A stretch of DNA of 64,000 nt from contig NZ_KE386573.1 in the NCBI RefSeq assembly GCF_000427685.1, positions 1,286,938 through 1,350,937 on the forward strand, given 5' to 3'. Shown here piece by piece: positions 9,517-18,298 of this stretch. Numbering within the stretch: the stretch's first letter is position 1; every line of letters starts with the position of its first letter. The translations under genes were made by a program, and so were the position numbers. This DNA comes from Haloplanus natans DSM 17983. Its GTDB lineage: Archaea; Halobacteriota; Halobacteria; Halobacteriales; Haloferacaceae. A model generated the notes under the pieces. That model was not told where the DNA came from. It saw only the letters and a list, made by a program, of their open reading frames with translations, and did no database searches.

Positions 9517-10445
9517 TATGCGTCCTCCTCCTCGTCGGCGGCTTCCATCTCTTCGACGAGATCGGCCGCCTCGTCCATCGTCTCCTCGTCGACCTCTTCG
9601 TCGACATCCTCGTCGGACGCCTCGGCCTCGGCGTCGTCGGATTCGTCGGCGTCCTCGTCGGGCAGTTCCTCCTCGACGACTTCCTCGACGATCTCCTCGT
9701 CGAGGCTCTCCTCGATGTCGTCGGGCGTCTCGGTCGGGACGTCGACCTCCTCGCCTTCGCTGACGTCGGGGATCTCCTCGGGCTCTTCCTCGAGGAGTTC
9801 CTCGACGCCGCCGCCGGTTTCGGCCGCCTGCTCGACGGGTTCGATATCGGCGTCCTCGGCGATTTCGAAGTCGTCCGGGAGTTCGGCGCCCGGCGGGATG
9901 ATCTTCACCGTCACGCCGATGGTGCCGAGTTTCATCACGGCGACGCCTTGGCCCTCGTCCACGATGGACTCGGCGGGTTCGCCGTTGTGCTTGATGTAGC
10001 CCCGGTTGAACTTCTCGACGCGGCTCCGCGCGCCGGTGACCTTCCCGGACAGGACGATCTCGGCGCCGAGGGCGCCGGCTTCCATGATTCGGTCGATGGT
10101 CGTGTGGCCCGCCTTGCGGAAGTACCAGCCACGCTCTAAGGCATTGGCCAGTCGGTCCGCGACGATGCGGGCGTTCAGATCCGGTTCGTCGACTTCCTGC
10201 ACGTCGATCTGGGGGTCGTCGAGGTCGAACCGCTCCTCGAGTTCCGTGGTCACCTTCCGGATGTTCTTCCCACCCTTGCCGATGACCATTCCGGGCTTTT
10301 CGGCCTTGAGGACGATCTGGGTCCCCATCGGGGTCTTGGCGACGTCCATGCCGCCGTAGCCCGCGCGGCCGAGTTCGTCCGCGAAGAACTCGTCGATCTG
10401 GGAGCGCTGCAGTCCGTTCTCGATGAACTGGTGTTCGTCTGCCAT
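9516..10445 (-). CDS. rps3: ribosomal protein uS3 with long acidic C-terminal tail
   Basis: This small-subunit protein lies at the mRNA entry site. The 309-residue product contains a KH domain (GMVIGKGGKNIRKVTTELEE, about 52-71) and the uS3 C-terminal domain up to PGAELPDDFE. Roughly the last 110 residues are almost only Glu, Asp, Ala and Val, a haloarchaeal extension that makes it much longer than the 210-240 residues usual elsewhere. It overlaps uL22 by one base. Confidence 0.96.
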   Translation of the reverse strand: MADEHQFIENGLQRSQIDEFFADELGRAGYGGMDVAKTPMGTQIVLKAEKPGMVIGKGGKNIRKVTTELEERFDLDDPQIDVQEVDEPDLNARIVADRLANALERGWYFRKAGHTTIDRIMEAGALGAEIVLSGKVTGARSRVEKFNRGYIKHNGEPAESIVDEGQGVAVMKLGTIGVTVKIIPPGAELPDDFEIAEDADIEPVEQAAETGGGVEELLEEEPEEIPDVSEGEEVDVPTETPDDIEESLDEEIVEEVVEEELPDEDADESDDAEAEASDEDVDEEVDEETMDEAADLVEEMEAADEEEDA

Positions 10446-10906
10446 TATTCCTCACCCTCCTCGATGATCAGTTCCACGTCACAGAGCGTCGTGTTCCACG
10501 GGTCCGCGCGACCGAACGCGCGGGGTTTCCGGCCCTGTCGTTCGCCGACCTTGTGGGCGGCGACGTGTTTGATCGTCATAGATTCGCCCTCGAAGCCCTG
10601 TTCGTCCGCGTTGTTGCGGGCGTTCTCGATGAGCTTCAGGAAGTCCTTGCTGGCCTTCTCGGGGTAGCGACCGGCGTCCCAGCCGTCGATGTCGCTCCGG
10701 TGACCGACCCCGGAGTTGTGCTGTTTGAACGGAACGGACCGTTCCTCGTCGACGACTGCCTGGAGATACTCCTCGGCGTCGGCGACGGTCTCTCCTTTGA
10801 TCGCGCGGGCGACGGCCTTGCTGTGCTTGAGGCTGATGGGCCGCTCTCGGAGCATCGCCTTGGCGGTCGTCTCCGGGTCGGCCTCGACGCTGTAGTTGAT
10901 TCCCAT
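10445..10906 (-). CDS. rpl22: ribosomal protein uL22
   Basis: This large-subunit protein lines the exit tunnel. It has 153 residues (MGINYSVEADPETTAKAMLR), with the family region RPISLKHSKAVARAIKGETV and the C-terminal QGRKPRAFGRADPWNTTLCD. It follows uS19 after 3 bases. Confidence 0.96.
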   Translation of the reverse strand: MGINYSVEADPETTAKAMLRERPISLKHSKAVARAIKGETVADAEEYLQAVVDEERSVPFKQHNSGVGHRSDIDGWDAGRYPEKASKDFLKLIENARNNADEQGFEGESMTIKHVAAHKVGERQGRKPRAFGRADPWNTTLCDVELIIEEGEE

Positions 10907-10909
10907 GTG

Positions 10910-11332
10910 TTACTTGAGTGGCACGAACTTCGAGGACCGGGTCGCGCCGATGCCGGCCTGGCCGTGCTCGACCGAGGTTCGGGTGAGCTGGAACTCGCCG
11001 AGGTAGTGGCCGATCATCTCGGGCTCTACCTGGACGCGCTGGAACTCCTGGCCGTTGTAGACCGAGAAGGTCAGTCCCACGAACTCGGGCACGATGGGCA
11101 TATCACGGAGGTGGGTTCGGATCGGGTCGTTCGCCGTCTCCTCCTCGCCCGCGTCCCGTGCCGTCTCGAGCAGCTTCTCGTGTTCGACCGAGAGCCCTCG
11201 GGTGATGGTTCGCCGCATTCGAGCGGGGAGCAGTTCCGCAACCTCGTCGAGCGACATCGACTGCAGCTCGTCGAGCGTGTGACCGCGGTAGGTGAACTCA
11301 CCTTCGCGGCCGGTTCGGTATTCCGAGCTCAT
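10910..11332 (-). CDS. rps19: ribosomal protein uS19
   Basis: This small-subunit head protein has 140 residues, [20 protein letters not shown], with the conserved [20 protein letters not shown] and [12 protein letters not shown] segments. The start overlaps the uL2 stop (TAATG). Confidence 0.96.
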   Translation of the reverse strand: MSSEYRTGREGEFTYRGHTLDELQSMSLDEVAELLPARMRRTITRGLSVEHEKLLETARDAGEEETANDPIRTHLRDMPIVPEFVGLTFSVYNGQEFQRVQVEPEMIGHYLGEFQLTRTSVEHGQAGIGATRSSKFVPLK

Positions 11333-12054
11333 TATTTGTTCCCTCCGCGTCCGGTTCGCTTCGAGGCGATGTCACCCACTTTCCGTCCCGGCGGAGCGTT
11401 CCGCGAGACGGATTTGGGTTTGCCGGGGTGTTGCCGGCCGCCGCCACCGAACGGGTGGTCGACGGCGTTCATCGCGACCCCGCGAACGCGCGGCCACTTC
11501 GTGCCGCGCGCTTTCATCTTGTGATGCTTGTTGCCGGCCTTGACGAACGGCTTCTCCGTCCGCCCGCCACCCGCGACCACGCCGATAGTGGCGCGACACT
11601 GCGGGTTGAGGCGCTTGACCTGGCCGCTCGGTAGCTTCACGACCGCCACGCGCTTGTCGTGGGTCATGAGCTGGGCGCTCGTGCCGGAGGCGCGGGCGAA
11701 CTTGCCGCCGTCGCCAGGGCTGCTCTCGACGTTACAGACCGGGACTCCTTCCGGAATCTCGGCCAGCGGGAGCGTGTTCCCCGGCTTGATCTCCGCGGAG
11801 ACACCGACCTGGATCGTCTCGCCGACCGTCACGCCCTCGGGGGCGAGCACCAGCCGCTGGTCCCCGTCCTCGAACTCCACCGCGGCGATGGGCGCCGAGC
11901 GGGCCGGATCGTGTTCGATGTCGACGATCTCGCCGCTGATCGTGTCGCGCTCTTCGTCCTTCTTGTGACTGAGTTCGGCCTTGTAGCGGTGGCTGGGGGC
12001 ACGGAAGGTTGGCCCACCACGACCACGCCGCTGGCCCTGAATGCGTCGTCCCAT
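11332..12054 (-). CDS. rpl2: ribosomal protein uL2
   Basis: This core 23S rRNA-binding protein is needed for subunit joining and peptidyl transfer. The 240-residue product starts [20 protein letters not shown]. The C-terminal signature [20 protein letters not shown] contains the conserved catalytic-region His. Confidence 0.97.
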   Translation of the reverse strand: MGRRIQGQRRGRGGPTFRAPSHRYKAELSHKKDEERDTISGEIVDIEHDPARSAPIAAVEFEDGDQRLVLAPEGVTVGETIQVGVSAEIKPGNTLPLAEIPEGVPVCNVESSPGDGGKFARASGTSAQLMTHDKRVAVVKLPSGQVKRLNPQCRATIGVVAGGGRTEKPFVKAGNKHHKMKARGTKWPRVRGVAMNAVDHPFGGGGRQHPGKPKSVSRNAPPGRKVGDIASKRTGRGGNK

Positions 12055-12055
12055 C

Positions 12056-12310
12056 TTAGAACACCCCGATTCGCGAGGCGATTTCCTGTGCGTCGTCGTC
12101 GGCCGAGAGGGCGACGACCGCCTTCTTCTCGCCGCGAGCGGTGATCTGCGTGTTCACTTTCGTGATCGTCACGTCGTAGCGGCTCTCGATGGCCTCGCTG
12201 ATCTCCGATTTGTTCGCGTCGATGTCGACGATGAACTGGAGCTTGTTGTCGAAGTCCATCTCGTCCATCGCCTTCTCGGTGACCAGCGGATGCTCGATGA
12301 TCGAGCTCAT
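12056..12310 (-). CDS. rpl23: ribosomal protein uL23
   Basis: This exit-site protein that docks SRP and chaperones has 84 residues, MSSIIEHPLVTEKAMDEMDF, ending TARGEKKAVVALSADDDAQE. It overlaps uL4 by four bases and is separated from uL2 by one base. Confidence 0.96.
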   Translation of the reverse strand: MSSIIEHPLVTEKAMDEMDFDNKLQFIVDIDANKSEISEAIESRYDVTITKVNTQITARGEKKAVVALSADDDAQEIASRIGVF

Positions 12311-13053
12311 CGGTCGGCCACCTCCGCGACGGCGCTCTCGGTCCAGATCGTCAAGCGGCCGGCGTGCGTGCCGGGCGCCAGTTCCTCGGCGTTGACCTCC
12401 GCGGCCGTCGTCACGTCCGCGCCGGCGAGGTTGCGGGCCGCCGTCGACGGCTCCTCGCTCGTCACGAACAGGATCGACTTGGGCTCGCGGTACTTCCGGC
12501 CACGGGCCTTACCCTGCCCGGCTTTGACCGTCCGGCCGTCGTCGGCGCGTTCGACGTCCGCGTCGACGCCGAGCGCTTCGAGGAGGTCGACGACCTCGCG
12601 GGTCTTGACCAGATCCTCGAAGTCGTCGCTGACGACGAGCGGGAGGTCGAGATCCGTATCGAACGCGTGCCCACGCTCGGCCACGCGCTCGGCGTCGGTC
12701 GTCGCCGCGATGGCCGACCGGATCGCGAGTTTGCGCTCCTTGTCGTTGATTCCCTTGCCCTGGTCCTTCTCCGCTTTCGGCGGGTGCGCCTTGCGCCCGC
12801 CGACCGTCTGGGGCACGCGGGCGCCCTGCCCGTTCTCCCGGGGCACGTGGGCCATCCCGCGGCCGCTGCCGAAGGACTCAGCCGGGGTTCGCAGCCCGGC
12901 GTAGGGGTCGGCACCGTACGCCTGTTTTCGGTTCGCCTGGGCGGCCAGGACGGCACGCTTGATGAGATCCGGCCGGTAGGCCGTCTCGAAGACCTCGGGG
13001 AGGTCCACCGTGCCCGCATCCTCGCCGTTCAGATCGCGTACTGTTGCTTGCAT
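12307..13053 (-). CDS. rpl4: ribosomal protein uL4
   Basis: This large-subunit protein has a loop reaching into the exit tunnel. The 248-residue product carries the archaeal segment YAGLRTPAESFGSGRGMAHV and the basic tunnel loop (RENGQGARVPQTVGGRKAHP). It follows uL3 after 3 bases. Confidence 0.96.
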   Translation of the reverse strand: MQATVRDLNGEDAGTVDLPEVFETAYRPDLIKRAVLAAQANRKQAYGADPYAGLRTPAESFGSGRGMAHVPRENGQGARVPQTVGGRKAHPPKAEKDQGKGINDKERKLAIRSAIAATTDAERVAERGHAFDTDLDLPLVVSDDFEDLVKTREVVDLLEALGVDADVERADDGRTVKAGQGKARGRKYREPKSILFVTSEEPSTAARNLAGADVTTAAEVNAEELAPGTHAGRLTIWTESAVAEVADR

Positions 13054-13056
13054 ATG

Positions 13057-14073
13057 TTATCCCTGATTGGATGCGGTCGACACGTAACGCACCTCGGGGT
13101 CGAGGCGCGGCTGGTCGTTCGGTCGGACGGCCGGGCGAAAGCGCAGGAGGCGCTGGTCCGGCCCCGGCAGCGAGCCCTTGACGAGCGCGTACGGCCCATC
13201 GACCTCGCCGTAGTTGACGAAGCCACCGTCGACGGACGGCTCGCTGCCCTCACCGATATCGATGAGGCGCTTGTTGAGTTCCGTCCGCTGGTGGTAGCCC
13301 GTCTGGCCCTGCTGGGGGACGGTCGAACGCACGCGGGACGGGTTCCACGGCCCGAGGTTCCCGATGCGTCGCCGCCAGCCCTGCCGGGCGTGCTTGCCCT
13401 TCCGCTTCTGGACGCCCCAGCGCTTGACGGGGCCCTGAGTTCCCTTCCCTTTCGTGATGCCGCTCGCGTCCATGTACTCGCCGGCGCGGAACACGTCCGA
13501 CATGGCGTGTTCGCCGCCCTCGGCGAGGAGGTCGAGCGCGAAATCGGCGCGCTCGGAGAGCGCTCCGCCGCCGATTCGCGTCTCCATCACGTCCGGCTTC
13601 TTTTTCGGGACGTTCGCCAGGTCGCTCGGGACCGTATGCGTGATCATCCGCAGGTCGTCGACCTCACCGTCCTCGACGGCCTCGCGGAGCGCGTCGGCGT
13701 CCGGCTCGAAGCTGTTGTCCGCCGGCAGGTCGAGCGTGCGCGAGAGTTCCGGATGGAACTCGTCGGTCCACACTTCGGTTGCCGGCTTCAGTCCGTACGA
13801 CGTATCTTCGTAGGCTCGCAGGGCAACGGCGCGCATCGGCGGCGTCTCGACGACGGTCACCGGGACCGACTCCTCCATTCCTTCGCGGGGGGAGTTGGCC
13901 TCGTCGTTGACCATGACGACGTGGGTCATGCCGGCTTTGTAGCCGGCGAACCCCTGCAGCGCGGGGGCGCCGTCGTCGTCGGGCCACGAGCGAATACGCG
14001 GGACTTCACTGGTCACGCGTTTGCGCGGACCGAATCCCATCGAGCCTTTTCGTGGTCTGCTTGGTTGTGGCAT
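13057..14073 (-). CDS. rpl3: ribosomal protein uL3
   Basis: This is an early-assembly protein near the peptidyl transferase centre. The 338-residue product starts MPQPSRPRKGSMGFGPRKRV. It has the uL3 signature GTQGPVKRWGVQKRKGKHAR and the end segment VNYGEVDGPYALVKGSLPGP. Four bases separate it from the SPOUT gene. Confidence 0.97.
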   Translation of the reverse strand: MPQPSRPRKGSMGFGPRKRVTSEVPRIRSWPDDDGAPALQGFAGYKAGMTHVVMVNDEANSPREGMEESVPVTVVETPPMRAVALRAYEDTSYGLKPATEVWTDEFHPELSRTLDLPADNSFEPDADALREAVEDGEVDDLRMITHTVPSDLANVPKKKPDVMETRIGGGALSERADFALDLLAEGGEHAMSDVFRAGEYMDASGITKGKGTQGPVKRWGVQKRKGKHARQGWRRRIGNLGPWNPSRVRSTVPQQGQTGYHQRTELNKRLIDIGEGSEPSVDGGFVNYGEVDGPYALVKGSLPGPDQRLLRFRPAVRPNDQPRLDPEVRYVSTASNQG

Positions 14074-14077
14074 GGAT

Positions 14078-14926
14078 TTACTCCGTGAGTGTCAGGGGCG
14101 CGAGCGACGCGAACATCGCTTCCTCGGTTCGCACCGTCTCGCTTCCCTGTCGCGGAATCGTATTCAGCCAGAGATCGAACCCCGGATCGGGTTCGACGCC
14201 CTCGCCGCCGCCGGCGGCTACTTCCTCGACAGCCACGTCGAGGATGGCCGGAAGGCCGCGCCCGGGCGCCCCGAAGGCGACCGTCAGATCACCGTCGCCG
14301 ATCCGCCCGACGAGTTCCGTCAGGCGACCGACCGACAGTTCCGTCCCGTGGACGGAGGTGGCGATCCGAACCCCGGCGTCGGGGCGGGCCAGCACGTCCG
14401 GCAGGTCCGCGCGTTGGACCTCGAACCCCGGCAGGGGTTCGTCGACGATCCGTGCGCGGACCGGCTCTCTCGAAGAGATCCTGATGGCGACGCGCTCCCC
14501 CTCCTTGACTTCCAGTCCGTCCGGAGTGAGGAGGGAGATCGGGTGTTGCAGTCCGCAATTGACCCGAACGCGGCCGTCAGGTCCGACCTCGGTCACGATT
14601 CCCTCTTGTAACGACCCCGGACGCTCCGGTCCGGAGCCGGTCCGTGACGAGACGCGAAGGGGCGGCAACACGCCGACGTACTCCAGTTCGTCCCGCGTCC
14701 CCCACGCCTCGGTTTTGAGGTATGGGGGCGTCGCGGCGTACCGCAGGACCGTCTCGACGAACCCGCCTCCCCATCGGCGCTCGCCGTCCCGATCCGGGAA
14801 GACGACCAGCCGATCCGCCCGAAACACCGTCGCCGCGCGGGCGACGTAACCGAGTTTGCGAGTTGCCTCGCGTTTGTCCTCGGCTTCCCGGACGAGGGAA
14901 GACGGCACGAGCACGCTGAACGTCAT
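14078..14926 (-). CDS. SPOUT-superfamily RNA methyltransferase (COG2106 type)
   Basis: This is a predicted S-adenosylmethionine-dependent RNA methyltransferase of 282 residues in the archaeal/eukaryal family that includes human SPOUT1/CENP-32. Its start (MTFSVLVPSSLVREAEDKRE) with KLGYVARAATVFRADRLVVF and its C-terminal VAFGAPGRGLPAILD fit a SPOUT Rossmann fold and SAM-binding loop. The middle (EGIVTEVGPDGRVRVNCGLQ) is an inserted beta-barrel-like domain. It is the first gene of the ribosomal operon, its usual haloarchaeal position, which suggests an rRNA target. The exact modified base is unknown here. Confidence 0.85.
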   Translation of the reverse strand: MTFSVLVPSSLVREAEDKREATRKLGYVARAATVFRADRLVVFPDRDGERRWGGGFVETVLRYAATPPYLKTEAWGTRDELEYVGVLPPLRVSSRTGSGPERPGSLQEGIVTEVGPDGRVRVNCGLQHPISLLTPDGLEVKEGERVAIRISSREPVRARIVDEPLPGFEVQRADLPDVLARPDAGVRIATSVHGTELSVGRLTELVGRIGDGDLTVAFGAPGRGLPAILDVAVEEVAAGGGEGVEPDPGFDLWLNTIPRQGSETVRTEEAMFASLAPLTLTE

Positions 14927-14980
14927 GCCGGGCCGTTTCGCGTCACGTCACTAGACTGTAAGGGTCGTACCGTATCCTCC

Positions 14981-14989
14981 GGTAAAAGG
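14981..14989 (-). promoter_or_regulatory. candidate TATA box of the ribosomal operon
   Basis: An A/T-rich CCTTTTACC on the minus strand lies about 55 bases before the SPOUT start codon. It is the only TATA-like element in the GC-rich stretch above the operon. It would imply a leader of about 30 bases. This is position and composition only. Confidence 0.3.
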
Positions 14990-15110
14990 GTAGCGAAAGC
15001 GCGCGGGCGACTGTGAGGGCCTGACACGGCTCAAAACGGCATTTCGTGGGGGGCTGTCACACGGCATTCGTCCCCACGCAGGCGGCCATTCGAGGCGGGA
15101 TTTCGGAACC

Positions 15111-15120
15111 CTTAATAATC
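15111..15120 (+). promoter_or_regulatory. TATA box of the tRNA-Gly gene
   Basis: CTTAATAATC lies 28-37 bases before the mature 5' end of the tRNA, in otherwise GC-rich DNA. The spacing is normal for archaeal transcription starting a few bases before the tRNA. Confidence 0.55.
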
Positions 15121-15147
15121 CGTCCCGGCTTGGTCCCAATGCGAAGG

Positions 15148-15218
15148 GCGCTGGTAGTGTAGTGGTATCACGTGACCTTGCCATGGTCACAACCTGGGTT
15201 CAAATCCCAGCCAGCGCA
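15148..15218 (+). tRNA. tRNA-Gly (anticodon GCC)
   Basis: The gene is 71 bases with no intron. The acceptor stem GCGCTGG pairs with CCAGCGC, followed by an A discriminator base. The anticodon arm reads GTGACC-TTGCCAT-GGTCAC with anticodon GCC, and the T arm is CTGGGTTCAAATCCCAG. CCA is not encoded. Confidence 0.95.
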
Positions 15219-15326
15219 TTTTTCGGATTCTACGGTCGACGAGCGGAGCGAGTCTGCCGAATCCGAAAATCGCCTCCCGGGATTTGAATCGGGGAGTGAC
15301 GCGAACGCAGTGAGCGAAACGACCGT

Positions 15327-15349
15327 GGTTCAATATCCCAGCCAGCGCA
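15327..15349 (+). repeat. partial copy of the tRNA-Gly 3' end
   Basis: GGTTCAATATCCCAG plus CCAGCGCA repeats the T arm and acceptor 3' strand of tRNA-Gly, with a T inserted or changed in the loop, about 131 bases downstream of the tRNA. The following bases (TTTC) also resemble those after the tRNA (TTTT). Such direct repeats of a tRNA end are left by tyrosine-recombinase integration and excision. Confidence 0.6.
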
Positions 15350-15491
15350 TTTCTGCCGACGCCAACCAACGAGTAGCACGAGACGCGAACGACGTGAGCG
15401 TCTCGGAATGGCGAACGGCGCAGCCGTGAGCCAGCGACCCGCGTCACGAGGCGAAATCGTCTCCTGTGGATCTGACCTTCACCGCCCTATG

Positions 15492-16406
15492 TCACCAGCC
15501 TCGTAGCCCGGCCTCGAAGACGACCACGACGGTCCGGTTCGCGAGCAGGAGGCTCGCGTAGGCAACGGCGGGGACGAGAAGCGAGTCGGTGCGGTCGTAG
15601 GCCGCGGCGGCGACGGCGAGCGTCGCGAGTTGGGCGAGCGCGAACAGCCCACCGGCCAGCGTGTCGACGCCCGCGACGCCCGAGAGGACGACGAACGCGA
15701 GAGCGGGGGCGACGGCGGCGTAGCGTTGGGAGTTCCGATTCGCCCGTCGGCCCGCGAACGCGGCGGCCCCGAGGAGAACGGCGAAGACGGCGACGCCGGC
15801 GAGTCGCCCGCGGTCGGGCAGCGTCGCCAACCCGCCGGCGTCGCCCACCAGCAGGAAGCCGGCGACGAGCGTGGTCAGGACGACGGCCGCGTCGCCGTCG
15901 ACGACGCGGGCAGCACTCCCCTGTACGAGGAGCTGACAGGTCACGACGAGTGCGGGCACGCCGACGAGGAGGCCGAGGCCGGCGACGAGCAGGAGCGGCC
16001 CGAGGGGCGCGTCGGCGGCGACGGCCGTCTTCGTCAGGGCGGTGTACGGGACGCCGGTGGCGACGCCGACGAGTTTGGTCGCGGCGACGAACAGGAGGGG
16101 GGTCAGCGCGGCGGCGGCGAGGGCGGGCAGGTCGCTCGCGGCCGGGAGTGTCCGGCCCACGTCGGCGTCGCGGATGCGGGCGTACGCGCCGGCAAACAGG
16201 AGGAGCCCGACGAGAGAGAGGAGCCCGCTCACGAGGCCGGTTGCCAGCAGGCCGCCGTCAACCGACGGAGCTACCACAGTGGAGAGGACCCCGCGGACGA
16301 GTCGCGCCCAGAGGGCCAGACAGACGAGCGCGACCGTGAGGGCACCGAATTCGACGGCCAGTGGTGTGGTGGGGAACGTCGACTGGGAATCGATGTGGAG
16401 GGACAT
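15492..16406 (-). CDS. polytopic membrane protein, possibly a degenerate CPBP-type protein
   Basis: The 304-residue product starts MSLHIDSQSTFPTTPLAVEF (ATG at 16406). The longer upstream frame is rejected because its extra residues look like untranslated DNA. About eight or nine hydrophobic segments of Ala, Leu, Val and Gly fill the sequence. The end (AAAYDRTDSLLVPAVAYASL) recalls the YxRTGSLLxPIxAH motif of CPBP intramembrane proteases, but the expected His is missing, so catalysis is doubtful. It is followed, 131 bases further, by the broken DUF309 gene on the same strand. Confidence 0.6.
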   Translation of the reverse strand: MSLHIDSQSTFPTTPLAVEFGALTVALVCLALWARLVRGVLSTVVAPSVDGGLLATGLVSGLLSLVGLLLFAGAYARIRDADVGRTLPAASDLPALAAAALTPLLFVAATKLVGVATGVPYTALTKTAVAADAPLGPLLLVAGLGLLVGVPALVVTCQLLVQGSAARVVDGDAAVVLTTLVAGFLLVGDAGGLATLPDRGRLAGVAVFAVLLGAAAFAGRRANRNSQRYAAVAPALAFVVLSGVAGVDTLAGGLFALAQLATLAVAAAAYDRTDSLLVPAVAYASLLLANRTVVVVFEAGLRGW

Positions 16407-16537
16407 GCGGTCGCCTTCCGCGGCGACGTACTTAGTCGTCGCCGTGGCAGTATCAGTCCGGATACTTGCCGCGGGGTTCGCGGACGGCTCCGTCCCTCGT
16501 GCGGATAGGTATCGTCTCACAGTTACAATAAACACTA

Positions 16538-16848
16538 TCAGTCGAGCGCGTCGGCGTACGCGAAGTCGACCTCGGTGGCGTCGGTGCACTCACCGTCGAG
16601 CGAAATCCGCCACCCGTGCAGCGCCGTCGGGTCCTCCAGCGCCGCGCGGAGCCGTGCCCGCACGTCGTCGACGTCGACGCCGTAGAAGTCGCGGGGGATG
16701 CCGTGGAGATATTGCAGCGCCGTCTCGAACAGGGAGCGCATACCGTCGTCGTTCTCGAAGTCGAAGTGTTTGTACGCGCCCGCGGCCGCCTGCACCATGC
16801 CGTGGAGGAAGGCGCTCTCGGTGGTGCCGGAGCCGTAGTTGTACCACT
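16538..16848 (-). pseudogene. C-terminal fragment of DUF309 gene, cut by the island
   Basis: The minus-strand frame encodes [20 protein letters not shown] and onward to YADALD and aligns residue by residue with the C-terminal two thirds of the intact DUF309 protein at 44809-45303. Identity is lost upstream of the Trp codon at 16844-16846. The matching N-terminal part lies 28 kb away at 45313-45516 on the same strand. The fragment lacks a proper start; an internal ATG at 16798 could give 86 residues. DUF309 proteins are small helical proteins with no firmly known activity. Confidence 0.85.
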
Positions 16849-16933
16849 TGTCCTTCGGGATTGTTTGGATAGGTGTAACTAATCCCTAGCTATAAGAGAG
16901 CAGAGTGACTCTCTTGGAGAGAGGCGTGCCACC

Positions 16934-18229
16934 ATGGCGAAATCAATGCGGGAGCGATACGAAACCGCCCGAAAGCGAATCGAGAACGACGAGGACGTGA
17001 GCGACGAGGAGAGGCAGCTAATACTCGAATTTTTAGATGCGAACGACTCCCGTCGGAACACCTACCAAATGCCCGATGGAAAGGTCAAGGAAGACGGGAC
17101 GCTCGCTCGCTACGCACGGGCGCTCTGCCGCGTGGCACGGGACTTGGAACCGGAGCTGACTGAAGCTACTGCCTACGACATCAACTCCATGATGGACGCC
17201 TATCTCAACGGTAATGTTGCTGGCGTCAAGGATGGGGGATTAAAAAGTAGCACTGTGCGGAACTTTCAGGGCCCTACTCGCCGCTTCTACCTCTACCACG
17301 ATGAGTTAGGAGTTGACCGGGAGGAGATTCACTTTGCTGAACAAGACGAGTCTTCCGTCGACGAGCGGGATATGTTCTCCAAGGAGGATGTGCAGGCCCT
17401 CCGCGAAGAAGCCAAACGCCGCGGTTCTCGGGACATCTGTCTCGTCGATCTACTCCTCTACACCGGTCAACGACGGAGCGCGATTTTAAATCTCAGGCTC
17501 AAGGACGTGAAACCGGAAGATGGGATCTTCTATCTCAACGACGACGATGGTGACCTCAAGGGTGCGAAAGGCAAACGACCCCTCTTAGGTGCCAATAAGG
17601 CCGTTCGTGACTGGGTGCGACAACATCCGACCGGCGATCCGGACGATTATCTCATCACGCACAAACACGATCAGAGCAATCGTGACGGCGTGGAGCCGGG
17701 AGACAAGCTAGATCCGAGTACCTTGTATCGACAGCTCCAGCGAATCGGGGACGCAGCCGGTGTGGACAAGCCAGTGAACGCTCACAACTTCCGCCACTAC
17801 TTCGTGACGGTGGGTAAGCGGGACTATGGCATGGACAACGACAATATAAAGCACCTGATTGGACACGAACCGGACAGCAAGGTGATGGAACGCACCTATG
17901 CTCACCTCACTGATGAGGATCACATTGAGGCCGCCGAGGTGGCTCAGGGACTCCGCGATCCCGACGAGGACAGTCCGCTCACGCCGCCAGTGTGTGATCG
18001 CTGCGGGGAACCATTAGAGGGAGATTGGAAGTCCTGCCCCTATTGTGGGTTGGTGTACTCACCGGATGCCAAAGAGGTGGAGGACAAGGTCAGCACCGAT
18101 GTAAAAGAGTCCTACAAGCAAACAGACCCCGACGATACGGAGACGCAAGCGAAGATAGACAAGCTGGATGAACTGTTGGATGATCCCGACGTGAAAGCCG
18201 CCCTTCTGGAGAAATTAGCCGACGAGTGA
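16934..18229 (+). CDS. tyrosine recombinase (integrase) with C-terminal zinc ribbon
   Basis: This enzyme likely integrates and excises the island. The 431 residues comprise an N-terminal SAM-like core-binding region (about 50-135) and a catalytic domain with Arg near 180 (LLLYTGQRRSAILNLR), HNFRHYF (His294, Arg297), GHEPDSKVMERTYAHL (His311) and nucleophile Tyr322. After it comes a four-Cys zinc ribbon (CDRCGE and CPYCGL, Cys354, 357, 368, 371) and a charged helical tail. All catalytic residues are present. The TATA-like CTAGCTATAAG at 16882-16892 precedes it. It is the first gene of the island. Confidence 0.93.
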   Translation: MAKSMRERYETARKRIENDEDVSDEERQLILEFLDANDSRRNTYQMPDGKVKEDGTLARYARALCRVARDLEPELTEATAYDINSMMDAYLNGNVAGVKDGGLKSSTVRNFQGPTRRFYLYHDELGVDREEIHFAEQDESSVDERDMFSKEDVQALREEAKRRGSRDICLVDLLLYTGQRRSAILNLRLKDVKPEDGIFYLNDDDGDLKGAKGKRPLLGANKAVRDWVRQHPTGDPDDYLITHKHDQSNRDGVEPGDKLDPSTLYRQLQRIGDAAGVDKPVNAHNFRHYFVTVGKRDYGMDNDNIKHLIGHEPDSKVMERTYAHLTDEDHIEAAEVAQGLRDPDEDSPLTPPVCDRCGEPLEGDWKSCPYCGLVYSPDAKEVEDKVSTDVKESYKQTDPDDTETQAKIDKLDELLDDPDVKAALLEKLADE

Positions 18230-18298
18230 TCGGGTGAGCGTTACTCCGGACGGGGTCAATAGTTAGAGTAACTCATTCTTCGGAATCAGTTTCTGTTA

